Assembly (NCBI RefSeq): GCF_003947415.1
Contig: NZ_QHKL01000006.1
Coordinates: forward strand, 186,001 to 250,000
Direction of reading: 5' to 3'
DNA length: 64,000 nucleotides
Source of the DNA: Amycolatopsis sp. WAC 01376
Lineage (GTDB): Bacteria; Actinomycetota; Actinomycetes; Mycobacteriales; Pseudonocardiaceae
In this document: piece after piece, positions 48,826 through 55,792 of the stretch
How positions within the stretch are numbered: position 1 is the first letter of the stretch
Layout of the letters: each line of letters begins with the position of its first letter
Program-made: the position numbers and the translations under genes
The notes under the pieces: model-generated
Seen by the model: the letters and a program-made list of their open reading frames with translations, nothing else
What the model was told of the DNA's origin: nothing
Database searches by the model: none

Positions 48826-49269
48826 TCAGAAGGGCGGCTCCGGACTTCCGGCGGTCACCGGCGTTCGTTCCCACGCGCCGTCCGACGGGGTGCCTCCCGA
48901 ACTTCGGCCCGCCTTGTTCACCTTCGCCGTGGCATAACGCAGCGACGGGCCGATCTCGTCGACGTCGAGCTCCACCACCGTGCGTTTCTCGCCTTCCTTC
49001 GTCTCGAACGATCGCTGTTTCAACCTGCCCTGCACGATCACCCTGGTCCCCCTGGTGAGTGACTCGGTCAGGTTCTCCGCGGCCTGTTTCCACAATGAGC
49101 AGCGCAGGAACAGCGGATCGCCGTCGCGCCATTCCCCGCTCGCGCGGTCCAGTACGCGCGGCGTCGACGCGACCGTGAAGTTCGCGACCGCCGCCCCCGA
49201 CGGGGTGAACCTCAGCTCCGGGTCGGTCGTCAGGTTTCCGATCACCGTGAGCACCGTTTCTCCGGCCAT
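48826..49269 (-). CDS. ssb: Single-stranded DNA-binding protein, paralogue (SsbB-like)
   Basis: This 147-aa OB-fold protein binds single-stranded DNA. The start A-G-E-T-V-L-T-V-I-G-N-L-T-T-D-P-E-L-R-F and F-L-R-C-S-L-W-K-Q-A-A-E-N match SSB. It lacks the long Gly/Gln-rich linker of the housekeeping SSB but ends P-E-P-P-F, close to the acidic D-x-x-P-F tip that binds partner proteins. It is the short paralogue found in many actinomycetes, used in sporulation segregation or competence in Streptomyces. It is not beside rpsF/rpsR, which supports the paralogue status. Confidence 0.9.
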   Translation of the reverse strand: MAGETVLTVIGNLTTDPELRFTPSGAAVANFTVASTPRVLDRASGEWRDGDPLFLRCSLWKQAAENLTESLTRGTRVIVQGRLKQRSFETKEGEKRTVVELDVDEIGPSLRYATAKVNKAGRSSGGTPSDGAWERTPVTAGSPEPPF

Positions 49270-49373
49270 GGGACTTTCTCCTCGCTTCCGCGCGCGGGCC
49301 CGGCCGGGCCCGCTGTCGCCTGGGAAGAGGAGACCACCGGGGTACGACAGTTTCCGGCGGTCCGCGGCGGCCG

Positions 49374-49432
49374 GATGTCAGGAAAGGGTCGTTCAAGACG
49401 AAAAGTGTCCTGAACGACCCTTTCATGACATC
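49374..49432. repeat. Family A inverted-repeat hairpin, second copy
   Basis: Arms at 49374-49399 and 49407-49432 match the hairpin at 8001-8063 with two stem differences and the same loop length of 7. It lies in the gap between the ssb start and the 3' end of the Nudix gene, so it is near the end of one minus-strand gene and the promoter of the next. The second copy shows this is a dispersed repeat and not a one-off terminator. Confidence 0.85.
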
Positions 49433-49457
49433 TCGGTGACCGTCCGATGTGGACCGA

Positions 49458-49850
49458 TCAGTCCCTGAGCGCGTGCCGGAAGTGTTCGGCGAGGTCGAGC
49501 GCGACGGCTTCTTCCCGCGTGTACCAGACGTGGGCGTCGTGTTCCTCTGGATCGAGCACGACGTCTCGCGGCTCCCCTTCGGCGAGCGTGTACACCGTGG
49601 CGTGGATCCGCATCGGCTTGCCCGCGACGTCGTCCCAGCTGCGGGCGCCGCGTTCGCCGGTGACGCGGACGGTCAGCCCGGTCTCCTCGGCGAACTCGCG
49701 GACCACGGTCTCGGCGGGCCGCTCGCCCGGTTCGACGGTCCCGCCCGGCAGCTCCCAGTGGCCGCCGAGGAAGGACCCCGGCCGCCGCCGGATGAACAGG
49801 ATCTTCCCGTCGCGGATGAGCCTGCCGTAGGCCAAGTACTTGTCCGTCAC
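49458..49850 (-). CDS. Nudix hydrolase
   Basis: This 130-aa pyrophosphatase has the Nudix box G-x5-E-x7-R-E-U-x-E-E-x-G-U as G-G-T-V-E-P-G-E-R-P-A-E-T-V-V-R-E-F-A-E and continuing E-T-G-L. The opening K-Y-L-A-Y-G-R-L-I and R-D-G-K-I-L-F-I-R-R-R-P-G suggest a MutT-like or general NTP/NDP-X hydrolase. The GTG at 49850 is chosen because an upstream extension to 49940 runs into the divergent gene's promoter. It is divergent from an epoxide hydrolase with 79 bp between. Confidence 0.9.
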   Translation of the reverse strand: MTDKYLAYGRLIRDGKILFIRRRPGSFLGGHWELPGGTVEPGERPAETVVREFAEETGLTVRVTGERGARSWDDVAGKPMRIHATVYTLAEGEPRDVVLDPEEHDAHVWYTREEAVALDLAEHFRHALRD

Positions 49851-49929
49851 GAGCGCATCTTCCCGTACTTCGGAAGCCGGTTCCGATTGAGGACCGAACC
49901 TGTCCGCAATGCCTCGTAACGTGGGCATC

Positions 49930-51087
49930 ATGGAAAACACCGAGATCCGCCCCTTCCGCCTCGACGTCCCTCAGGAGCAGCTGGACGAACTGCACGCGAA
50001 GATCGACAGCGCGCGCTGGCCCGCCCCGCTCCCCGGCGACGGCTGGGACACCGGAGTGCCGGTGGCATGGCTGCGCGGACTCGCCGAATACTGGCGCCAC
50101 GGTTACGACTGGCGCGCCGCCGAACGCGAGATCAACGGCCACCCGCAGTTCACCACGGTCATCGACGGGCAGCGGATCCACTTCCTGCACGTCCGCTCGC
50201 CCGAAGCCGACGCCACGCCGCTGATCCTCACGCACGGCTGGCCGGGTTCGGTGGTGGAGTTCCTCGACGTCATCGGTCCGCTCACCGACCCGAAGGCGTA
50301 CGGGGGCGACCCGGCGGACGCGTTCCACCTCGTGATCCCGTCGCTGCCCGGTTTCGGTTTTTCGGGCCCCGTCTCGGATTCCGGCTGGACCATGCCGCGG
50401 ATCGGCCGCACATGGGCGGAACTGATGCGACGGCTCGGGTACGAACGCTACGGCGTGCAGGGCGGCGACCTCGGCGCTTCCGTGTCGCCGGAGGTGGCGA
50501 GGTTCGCGCCGGACAAGGTGATCGGCGTGCACGTCAACGGCGGACTGACGCCGATGCCCCCGATGTCGTTGTCGGAGGAGGAACTCGCTTCGCTCACCGA
50601 CATCGAACGCGACCGCGTGAAGCGGATCGGAGCGTTCATGCAGGAGGAGTTCGGGTACATCGCGATCCAGTCGACGCGGCCGCAGACCCTCGGCTATGGG
50701 CTCGTGGACTCTCCGGTCGCGCAGCTGGCGTGGATCATGGACAAGTTCCGGGAGTGGACGCATCCGCGCCCGACGCTGCCGGAGGAGATCATCGGCCGAG
50801 ACCGGTTGCTGACCAACGTCATGTTCACCTGGCTCACCGGCACGGCGGCGTCGTCCGCGTACGTCGGCTACGCGCAGGCGGAAACCTGGGGAGCCGTCGA
50901 GAAGAACTCCGGCGTGCCGACGGCGGCGCTGATCTTCGCGCACGACGTCGGGATCCGGCGGTACTCGGAGGACGCGCACACGATCGTGCGGTGGACCGAT
51001 GTCGATCGCGGCGGGCACTTCGCGGCGTTGGAGGAGCCTGAAATCCTGGTCGGGGACGTGCGGGAGTTCTTTCGCTCTCTCAAATGA
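49930..51087 (+). CDS. Epoxide hydrolase of the EHN/alpha-beta hydrolase class
   Basis: This 385-aa enzyme opens epoxides to diols. It has the N-terminal EHN lid domain (residues 1-110, starting I-R-P-F-R-L-D-V-P) typical of microsomal-type epoxide hydrolases. The oxyanion motif is H-G-W-P-G-S, the nucleophile is Asp180 in G-G-D-L-G, and the base is His363 in G-G-H-F-A. The ATG at 49930 opens the EHN domain, whereas the frame continues 7 codons upstream. Its last 8 bases overlap the next gene on the opposite strand. The natural substrate is unknown. Confidence 0.92.
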   Translation: MENTEIRPFRLDVPQEQLDELHAKIDSARWPAPLPGDGWDTGVPVAWLRGLAEYWRHGYDWRAAEREINGHPQFTTVIDGQRIHFLHVRSPEADATPLILTHGWPGSVVEFLDVIGPLTDPKAYGGDPADAFHLVIPSLPGFGFSGPVSDSGWTMPRIGRTWAELMRRLGYERYGVQGGDLGASVSPEVARFAPDKVIGVHVNGGLTPMPPMSLSEEELASLTDIERDRVKRIGAFMQEEFGYIAIQSTRPQTLGYGLVDSPVAQLAWIMDKFREWTHPRPTLPEEIIGRDRLLTNVMFTWLTGTAASSAYVGYAQAETWGAVEKNSGVPTAALIFAHDVGIRRYSEDAHTIVRWTDVDRGGHFAALEEPEILVGDVREFFRSLK

Positions 51088-52126
51088 CGAGGACGGCGGC
51101 TTCCCCGAGGAAGCGGCCGTAATCGTCCACTTCGGACTCCAGGCCGTCGATGGCGGACCGTGGAAGCGTGGCGAAGGGCTCGATGACGACCTTCGTCCGC
51201 TTCGCGGTCCGCTTGGTGTGCCAGGTTCCGGCGATCCGGCCGCCGACCAGCACGGTCGGCGCGATCATTCCGCCGCCGGAGTTGACGCGCTTCGCCTCGG
51301 CCTGGTCGAGGAGCAGTTCGCGGTCGCGGTAGCCCAGCAGGTAGGTGTCGAAGGCGCCGAGCAGGCGCGGGGGACACGGTGGAGCGGAGAGGCCGGTCTC
51401 CGAGAGCGCGAAGCCGTGGCCGGCGGGCACGAGATCCAGCGCGGCGAAAGCCTTGCGGCACAGGCCGAGCGGGAGCCCGGACCAGGCGCCGAAGTCCTCG
51501 GCGGTCGCGACGCCGTACGCGGTCAGGTACCGGTGGGCGAGTTCCGTATGCGGTTCGTCCGGTGTGTGGTCCTCGGTGGCCCATTCGTCGAGGAGGACGT
51601 ACGTCGGTTCCGTTCCGTCGTCCTGACCTCGGCAGAGCAGACCGCGATTCGCCGCGTACGCCAGGAGATGGGCCGGAGCCTGGGACCTCGCGTCGAGCGC
51701 GATGCCGTCGGCGGCCAAGCCGTCGAGGATCTGTTGCCGGGTGAGTGCCTTGCCCGGCAACAGATCCTGGAGCTTCGCAAGTGCGCGTTCGCAGAGTTCG
51801 TCGGTGAGCCCCAGTTGCGTGCGGCGGCCCTGCCCCGCCTGGACGTTGCGCGGACCGAACAGCCGGTTCAGCCAGCGGAGATCCGCCGTCGGCACCAGGT
51901 GGAGCGTCTTGCGCATCAGCCAGGTGCGCGCCACCGCACGGGACTCGTCGACGTCCGGCGCGGTCAATCCCCGGCTGCGGGCACGGACCGCGAGCCGGGC
52001 GGCGGGAGTCGACTGTGCCTGGATCGCCGCGACCGACCTGGCCACGGCGAGCACGTCCGCGGCCGGGGCGGCCAGCAGTTGCGCGTGGGCGCGGACGGCG
52101 CGGATGTCGTTGTCGGACAGCGTCAC
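51080..52126 (-). CDS. AlkZ-like winged-helix DNA glycosylase (HTH_42 family)
   Basis: This 348-aa protein belongs to the HTH_42/YcaQ family. The QxQ catalytic motif of AlkZ-type DNA glycosylases is present as Gln36-Ala-Gln38 (A-I-Q-A-Q-S-T), close to Gln37/Gln39 of Streptomyces AlkZ. The late F-D-T-Y-L-L-G-Y-R-D-R and R-I-A-G-T-W blocks are family features. AlkZ relatives excise bulky or cross-linked bases and are often self-resistance factors in antibiotic producers. No azinomycin-type cluster is nearby, so a housekeeping role is possible. The start overlaps the CDF gene stop codon by four bases, indicating coupling. Confidence 0.85.
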   Translation of the reverse strand: MTLSDNDIRAVRAHAQLLAAPAADVLAVARSVAAIQAQSTPAARLAVRARSRGLTAPDVDESRAVARTWLMRKTLHLVPTADLRWLNRLFGPRNVQAGQGRRTQLGLTDELCERALAKLQDLLPGKALTRQQILDGLAADGIALDARSQAPAHLLAYAANRGLLCRGQDDGTEPTYVLLDEWATEDHTPDEPHTELAHRYLTAYGVATAEDFGAWSGLPLGLCRKAFAALDLVPAGHGFALSETGLSAPPCPPRLLGAFDTYLLGYRDRELLLDQAEAKRVNSGGGMIAPTVLVGGRIAGTWHTKRTAKRTKVVIEPFATLPRSAIDGLESEVDDYGRFLGEAAVLVI

Positions 52127-53109
52127 CCGGTGACGATCTCATGGGCGTTCGCCGGTTCGGTGTGCACGACCGCTTCCGCGAGCCGCGGGAGGACCTCGCG
52201 CAGCCGCCGCTCGACCCGATGGGCGAGGTGGTGTGCCTCGGTGACGCTCAGTCCGGACTCGACCGAAACCGCCAGTTCCGCACGCAGGCTGTGACCGATC
52301 CAGCGCATCCGCAGGTCCCGCGTGCCGAGCACCCCGGGCACCTCGGCGGCCGCGCGTTCGGCGCGATCGACGTCGGCCGGGTCGACGGCGTCCATCAGTC
52401 GGCGGAAGACCTCCTTGGCGGCGTCGCGCAGGACGAACAGGATCGCGACCGTGATGGCGAGGCCGACGATCGGGTCGGCCTGCGGGAAACCGAACGCGAC
52501 ACCGGCCGCGCCGAGCACGACCGCGAGGGAGGTGAAGCCGTCCGTGCGCGCGTGCAGCCCGTCGGCGACCAGTGCGGCGGACCCGATCTCGCGGCCGACG
52601 GTGATCCGGTACCTGGCCACGATTTCGTTGCCCGCGAAACCGATGACCCCCGCCGCGGCGACCACCCACAGATGCTGGACCGGGCGCGGATCGAGCAGCC
52701 GCTGGATCGACTCGTACCCGGCGAGGAAGGCCGACGCGGCGATGAGCAGGACGACGAGCACGCCGGCGAGGTCTTCGGCGCGCCCCAGTCCGTAGGTGTA
52801 GCGGCGGGTGGCGGCGCGGCGGCCGAGCAGGAAGGCGATGCCGAGCGGGACCGCGGTCAGCGCGTCGGCGAAGTTGTGGATCGTGTCGCCGAGCAGGGCG
52901 ACCGAACCGGTGATCAGCACGAGCACGAGCTGGGCGACGGCGGTGACGAACAGGGCGGCGAACGACCAGATCAGCGTCCGGACGCCGCGTTTGCTGGTCT
53001 CAAGCGCGGTGTCGACGCGGTCGGCACTGTCATGGCTGTGCGGGGTCAGCAAGTGGCGGAGGCGGCTCTTCCCCTGCCCGTGGCCGTGACTGTGTCCATG
53101 GCCGGTCAT
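52123..53109 (-). CDS. CDF-family divalent cation (zinc/cobalt-type) exporter
   Basis: This 328-aa cation diffusion facilitator exports divalent metal in exchange for protons. A His-rich N-terminus (G-H-G-H-S-H-G-H-G) is followed by six membrane segments between residues about 45 and 225, with the metal-site pattern H-N-F-A-D-A-L in TM2 and H-A-R-T-D-G-F in TM5. The C-terminal dimerisation domain (about 240-328) is present. It is divergent from an ArsR regulator with an inverted repeat in the gap, which indicates metal-induced expression. Zinc, cobalt or nickel cannot be distinguished. Confidence 0.92.
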   Translation of the reverse strand: MTGHGHSHGHGQGKSRLRHLLTPHSHDSADRVDTALETSKRGVRTLIWSFAALFVTAVAQLVLVLITGSVALLGDTIHNFADALTAVPLGIAFLLGRRAATRRYTYGLGRAEDLAGVLVVLLIAASAFLAGYESIQRLLDPRPVQHLWVVAAAGVIGFAGNEIVARYRITVGREIGSAALVADGLHARTDGFTSLAVVLGAAGVAFGFPQADPIVGLAITVAILFVLRDAAKEVFRRLMDAVDPADVDRAERAAAEVPGVLGTRDLRMRWIGHSLRAELAVSVESGLSVTEAHHLAHRVERRLREVLPRLAEAVVHTEPANAHEIVTG

Positions 53110-53129
53110 TCCTCACCTCACTGTTCTGA

Positions 53130-53151
53130 TACCTGCGCAGTCATGCAGGTA
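53130..53151. promoter_or_regulatory. ArsR operator in the CDF/ArsR divergent promoter
   Basis: TACCTGC (53130-53136) and GCAGGTA (53145-53151) are perfect inverted arms with an 8-bp spacer. They lie 20 bp from the CDF start and 33 bp from the arsR start. This is a usual arrangement for a metal-sensing ArsR/SmtB repressor. Confidence 0.7.
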
Positions 53152-53184
53152 CGCAGACAGAAGGGTAGCGGCTATCCTCCTGAC

Positions 53185-53556
53185 ATGCACGAGTCGGTCC
53201 CGGATTTCGAGATGCCCACCGAGGAGCAGGTCCACCTGGCCGCGGAGACGTTCCGGCTGCTCGCGGATCCGACCCGGATCAAGGTGCTCTGGGCGCTCCT
53301 GCAGGGCGAGTCCTCGGTCGCCTGTCTCGCGGAACTGGCGGGCGCGGCGCCGACGGCGGTCAGCCAGCATCTCGCGAAGCTGCGGCTCGCCGGACTGGTC
53401 AAGGGCCGCCGAGAGGGGACGTTCGTCTACTACTCGGCGGCCAACGACCACGTCCGCGGCCTGCTCGCGCAGGCGTTGTTCCACGCCGACCACATCGATC
53501 GCGACATCCCGGCGCTGCATTCGGCGGGGAAACCCCACCGTCCGGCGGCGCGCTGA
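53185..53556 (+). CDS. ArsR/SmtB-family metal-sensing repressor
   Basis: This 123-aa repressor has winged-helix residues A-D-P-T-R-I-K-V-L-W-A-L-L near 30 and the recognition helix P-T-A-V-S-Q-H-L-A-K-L. The C-terminal alpha-5 helix contains H-A-D-H-I-D-R-D-I-P, and its H-x2-H suits the alpha-5 metal site of SmtB/NmtR/KmtR sensors. The ATG at 53185 lies after TCCTCC-like purine-poor sequence, with no strong ribosome site. It is divergent from a CDF exporter and followed by DUF6153 and DUF305 genes, so it likely senses the exported metal. Confidence 0.9.
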   Translation: MHESVPDFEMPTEEQVHLAAETFRLLADPTRIKVLWALLQGESSVACLAELAGAAPTAVSQHLAKLRLAGLVKGRREGTFVYYSAANDHVRGLLAQALFHADHIDRDIPALHSAGKPHRPAAR

Positions 53557-53575
53557 ATCCGGCTACGGTGGAACC

Positions 53576-53950
53576 GTGACCCAGTCCTCGTACCCGGCCG
53601 CCCTGCGGTGGCTGCTGTTGTGCGTGGTGGCGCTGGGGCTGGTCGGCATGCATCACGTCGTCGCCGAGTCCGGCCACGGCGCGGGGCACTCGGCCGTCGC
53701 GATGGCGGATCCATGTTGCGCGGACACGCCTTCGCACGACGACGGCGGACACAAAGGACTGCATCTGTGTCTCGCGGTACTCGCCGCGGCCGTGCTGCTG
53801 ATCGTCACCTGGCTGCTCGTCCGGAATGGACGGACGGCGGGGGCGACCTGGAAGTCACGCCGGGGCGGCGGTTCGGCGTCGGGCCGTGATCCTCCGCGCT
53901 GGAGACCGGTTCCCGAGAGATTGTCCTTCCTTTGCGTGTTGCGGGTGTGA
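53576..53950 (+). CDS. DUF6153-family small membrane protein
   Basis: This 124-aa protein has two hydrophobic segments (about 10-28 and 63-84). Between them is a His/Cys-rich loop with M-H-H, H-G-A-G-H-S and the vicinal pair C-C in D-P-C-C-A-D, plus a further H-L-C-L, which suggest metal binding outside the membrane. The GTG at 53576 is 19 bases behind the ArsR gene. DUF6153 proteins in actinomycetes commonly lie beside DUF305 and copper-related genes. A metal-handling role is inferred from context and the His/Cys pattern. Confidence 0.75.
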   Translation: MTQSSYPAALRWLLLCVVALGLVGMHHVVAESGHGAGHSAVAMADPCCADTPSHDDGGHKGLHLCLAVLAAAVLLIVTWLLVRNGRTAGATWKSRRGGGSASGRDPPRWRPVPERLSFLCVLRV

Positions 53951-53998
53951 CAGGCGGGTTCGTCCCGCCCTGCCCGAAACCGAGTTGAGGAAAGAATC

Positions 53999-54586
53999 AT
54001 GACCAGCAGGAAACTGGTCGGGGCGGCCCTCGCCGCCCTGGCCTCCTTCGCCGTGCTCACCGGATGCGCGAGCTCCGACACCGCCTCCACCGGGCACGAC
54101 ATGTCCACGGTGAAGGCGCCGGATCCCCAGCAGGCAGGCCACAACCAGGCCGACGTCACGTTCGCGCAAGGGATGATCCCGCACCACGAACAGGCGCTCG
54201 CGATGGCGAAACTCGTCGACGGCCGCACGCGCAACGCGAAGGTCGCCGACCTCGCCGCGCGGATCCAGAAGGCGCAGGATCCGGAGATCCAGCAGCTGAA
54301 CGGATTGCTGAAAGGCTGGGGAGTGGCGCCGTCGGGCGAGCACTCCGGGCACGGCTCGGCGTCCGGCATGATGACCGAGGAAGATCTCGCGAAACTCGGC
54401 CAAGCCAAGGACGCCGCCTTCGACAAGCAGTGGCTGGAGATGATGGTCAAACATCACGAAGGCGCGCTCGAGATGGCGAAGACCGCCCTGCAACAGGGCA
54501 GCAACGCCGAGGTGAAGGCGTTGGCACAGAAGGTGATCGACGGTCAGCAGGCCGAGATCACCGAGATGCGCGCACTGCTCGGCTGA
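53999..54586 (+). CDS. DUF305 lipoprotein
   Basis: This 195-aa exported lipoprotein has a lipobox L-T-G-C-A with Cys22 and a mature region carrying two homologous HH-type motifs, M-I-P-H-H-E-Q-A-L-A-M-A and M-V-K-H-H-E-G-A-L-E-M-A, characteristic of DUF305. The His and Met residues suggest binding of copper or another metal at the outer face of the membrane. It follows DUF6153 by 48 bases on the same strand, with AGGAAAG before the ATG. The MerR gene downstream faces it. Confidence 0.9.
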   Translation: MTSRKLVGAALAALASFAVLTGCASSDTASTGHDMSTVKAPDPQQAGHNQADVTFAQGMIPHHEQALAMAKLVDGRTRNAKVADLAARIQKAQDPEIQQLNGLLKGWGVAPSGEHSGHGSASGMMTEEDLAKLGQAKDAAFDKQWLEMMVKHHEGALEMAKTALQQGSNAEVKALAQKVIDGQQAEITEMRALLG

Positions 54587-54605
54587 GCCGGGACGGTGGC
54601 GCGGG

Positions 54606-54986
54606 TCAGCAGGCCCGCGCCACCGCCTCCCGGAAATGCGAGCACTGGGTGAAGTCTTCGTGTTCGCACCCGAGAGCGCAGTCGACGATCGCGAGCGACG
54701 CCCGCGCGGCGGCGATACGTCGCTCGAGTTCTTCTTTGTGCTGCTTGAGGACCGCTTCGCGTTCACCCGGCTTCTGGAACATCTCACGGATGCCGTCGAG
54801 GCTCAGTCCCGCCTCTTTCGAGCGCAGGATGATCGCTATCCGGCACAGATCGCCGTCGTCGTACCGCCGCCGATCGCCCGCCCGCGCCGGCTTGAGCAGG
54901 CCGACGGATTCCCAATGGCGCAGGACATGCGTCGCCAGGCCGAAGCGCTCCGCGACCTCGCCGACGCTCAAGGTGCTTGACTTCAT
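54606..54986 (-). CDS. MerR-family regulator with C-terminal cysteines
   Basis: This 126-aa regulator has the MerR winged helix in residues 5-60 (T-L-S-V-G-E-V-A-E-R-F-G-L-A-T-H-V-L-R-H-W-E-S-V-G-L-L), a dimerisation helix, and a C-terminal cysteine group C-A-L-G-C plus C-S-H and a terminal C. Such spacings are used by MerR proteins for metals or redox signals, although the exact CueR/CadR loop is not seen. Its start codon lies inside a 22-bp inverted repeat (54979-55000) shared with the divergent methyltransferase promoter. It ends facing the DUF305 gene. Confidence 0.85.
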   Translation of the reverse strand: MKSSTLSVGEVAERFGLATHVLRHWESVGLLKPARAGDRRRYDDGDLCRIAIILRSKEAGLSLDGIREMFQKPGEREAVLKQHKEELERRIAAARASLAIVDCALGCEHEDFTQCSHFREAVARAC

Positions 54987-55000
54987 GTCGCCATTAAGTC
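54979..55000. promoter_or_regulatory. Inverted repeat over the MerR start codon
   Basis: GACTTCATG (54979-54987) and CATTAAGTC (54992-55000) pair with one mismatch around TCGC. The left arm includes the MerR start codon at 54984-54986. It is a likely MerR-type operator controlling the divergent pair. Confidence 0.5.
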
Positions 55001-55014
55001 GGACGATCCCCGGT

Positions 55015-55719
55015 ATGTCCATGTTGCAGCGGCTCGACGCCGCCGATGCCCTGCCGGGAGCCGCCGAACTGCGAGCCCGGACCTACGAACTGCTCCGGCT
55101 CGAGCCCGGTTCCGCGGTGCTCGACGTCGGCTGCGGTGCCGGCCTGGCCGTATCCGAGTTGTCTTCGCGCGGATTCCGTGCTGTCGGTGTCGATCTCTCG
55201 ACCGAGATGATCGAAGAGGCCCACCGTCGATCGCCTGGATCTGAGTTTCTGGTCGGCGATGCTTACGCGCTGCCAGTCGACGGCGGGTTCGCGGGATACC
55301 GGGCGGACAAGGTCTTCCATGAACTGGCCGAGCCCGAGCGTGCTTTGGCGGAGGCGCGCCGAGTTCTGGCTCCGGGCGGGCGGATCGTGGTGTCAGGACC
55401 CGATTGGGAGGCGCTGATGATCGATTCCTCCTATCCGGCACTGACGCGCGAGATCGTGCGCGCCCGGGCTTCGGTGATCGCCGCACCCCGGATCGCTCGC
55501 GGGTTTCGACGGTTGCTGGCCGGATGCGGGTTTCGTGAGGTTTCGGTGGAAGGGGTCGTCGGGTTCCTTGGCGGGGCTTCGTTCTTTCGCGGGTTGGTGG
55601 ACGTGGCTGTCCGGGTGGGGGCGGTTTCTGGTGAGGAGGGGGAGATTTGGCTGGCGGAGCAGGTTGATGGTGGGGGGTTTGTTGCTGTGCCGCAGTTTTT
55701 GGGCGCTGCGACTTTGTAG
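55015..55719 (+). CDS. SAM-dependent methyltransferase
   Basis: This 234-aa enzyme has motif I V-L-D-V-G-C-G-A-G-L-A near residue 39, followed by motif II V-G-V-D-L-S-T-E-M-I and a motif IV-like D-A-Y-A-L-P-V-D. The methyltransf_11/UbiE fold is clear. The ATG at 55015 is 28 bases from the divergent MerR gene. The last 60 codons (from about 55530) change to GGG/GGT/TTT-rich codons unlike the first part, though the frame remains intact. The acceptor is unknown. Control by MerR is likely. Confidence 0.85.
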   Translation: MSMLQRLDAADALPGAAELRARTYELLRLEPGSAVLDVGCGAGLAVSELSSRGFRAVGVDLSTEMIEEAHRRSPGSEFLVGDAYALPVDGGFAGYRADKVFHELAEPERALAEARRVLAPGGRIVVSGPDWEALMIDSSYPALTREIVRARASVIAAPRIARGFRRLLAGCGFREVSVEGVVGFLGGASFFRGLVDVAVRVGAVSGEEGEIWLAEQVDGGGFVAVPQFLGAATL

Positions 55720-55792
55720 TGAGCTGGTTACGGCGTTGCCCGTGGCGTCTGTGAGATCGAAAACTGTCGGTGGCCGGTTGTAGGTTCTGTGT

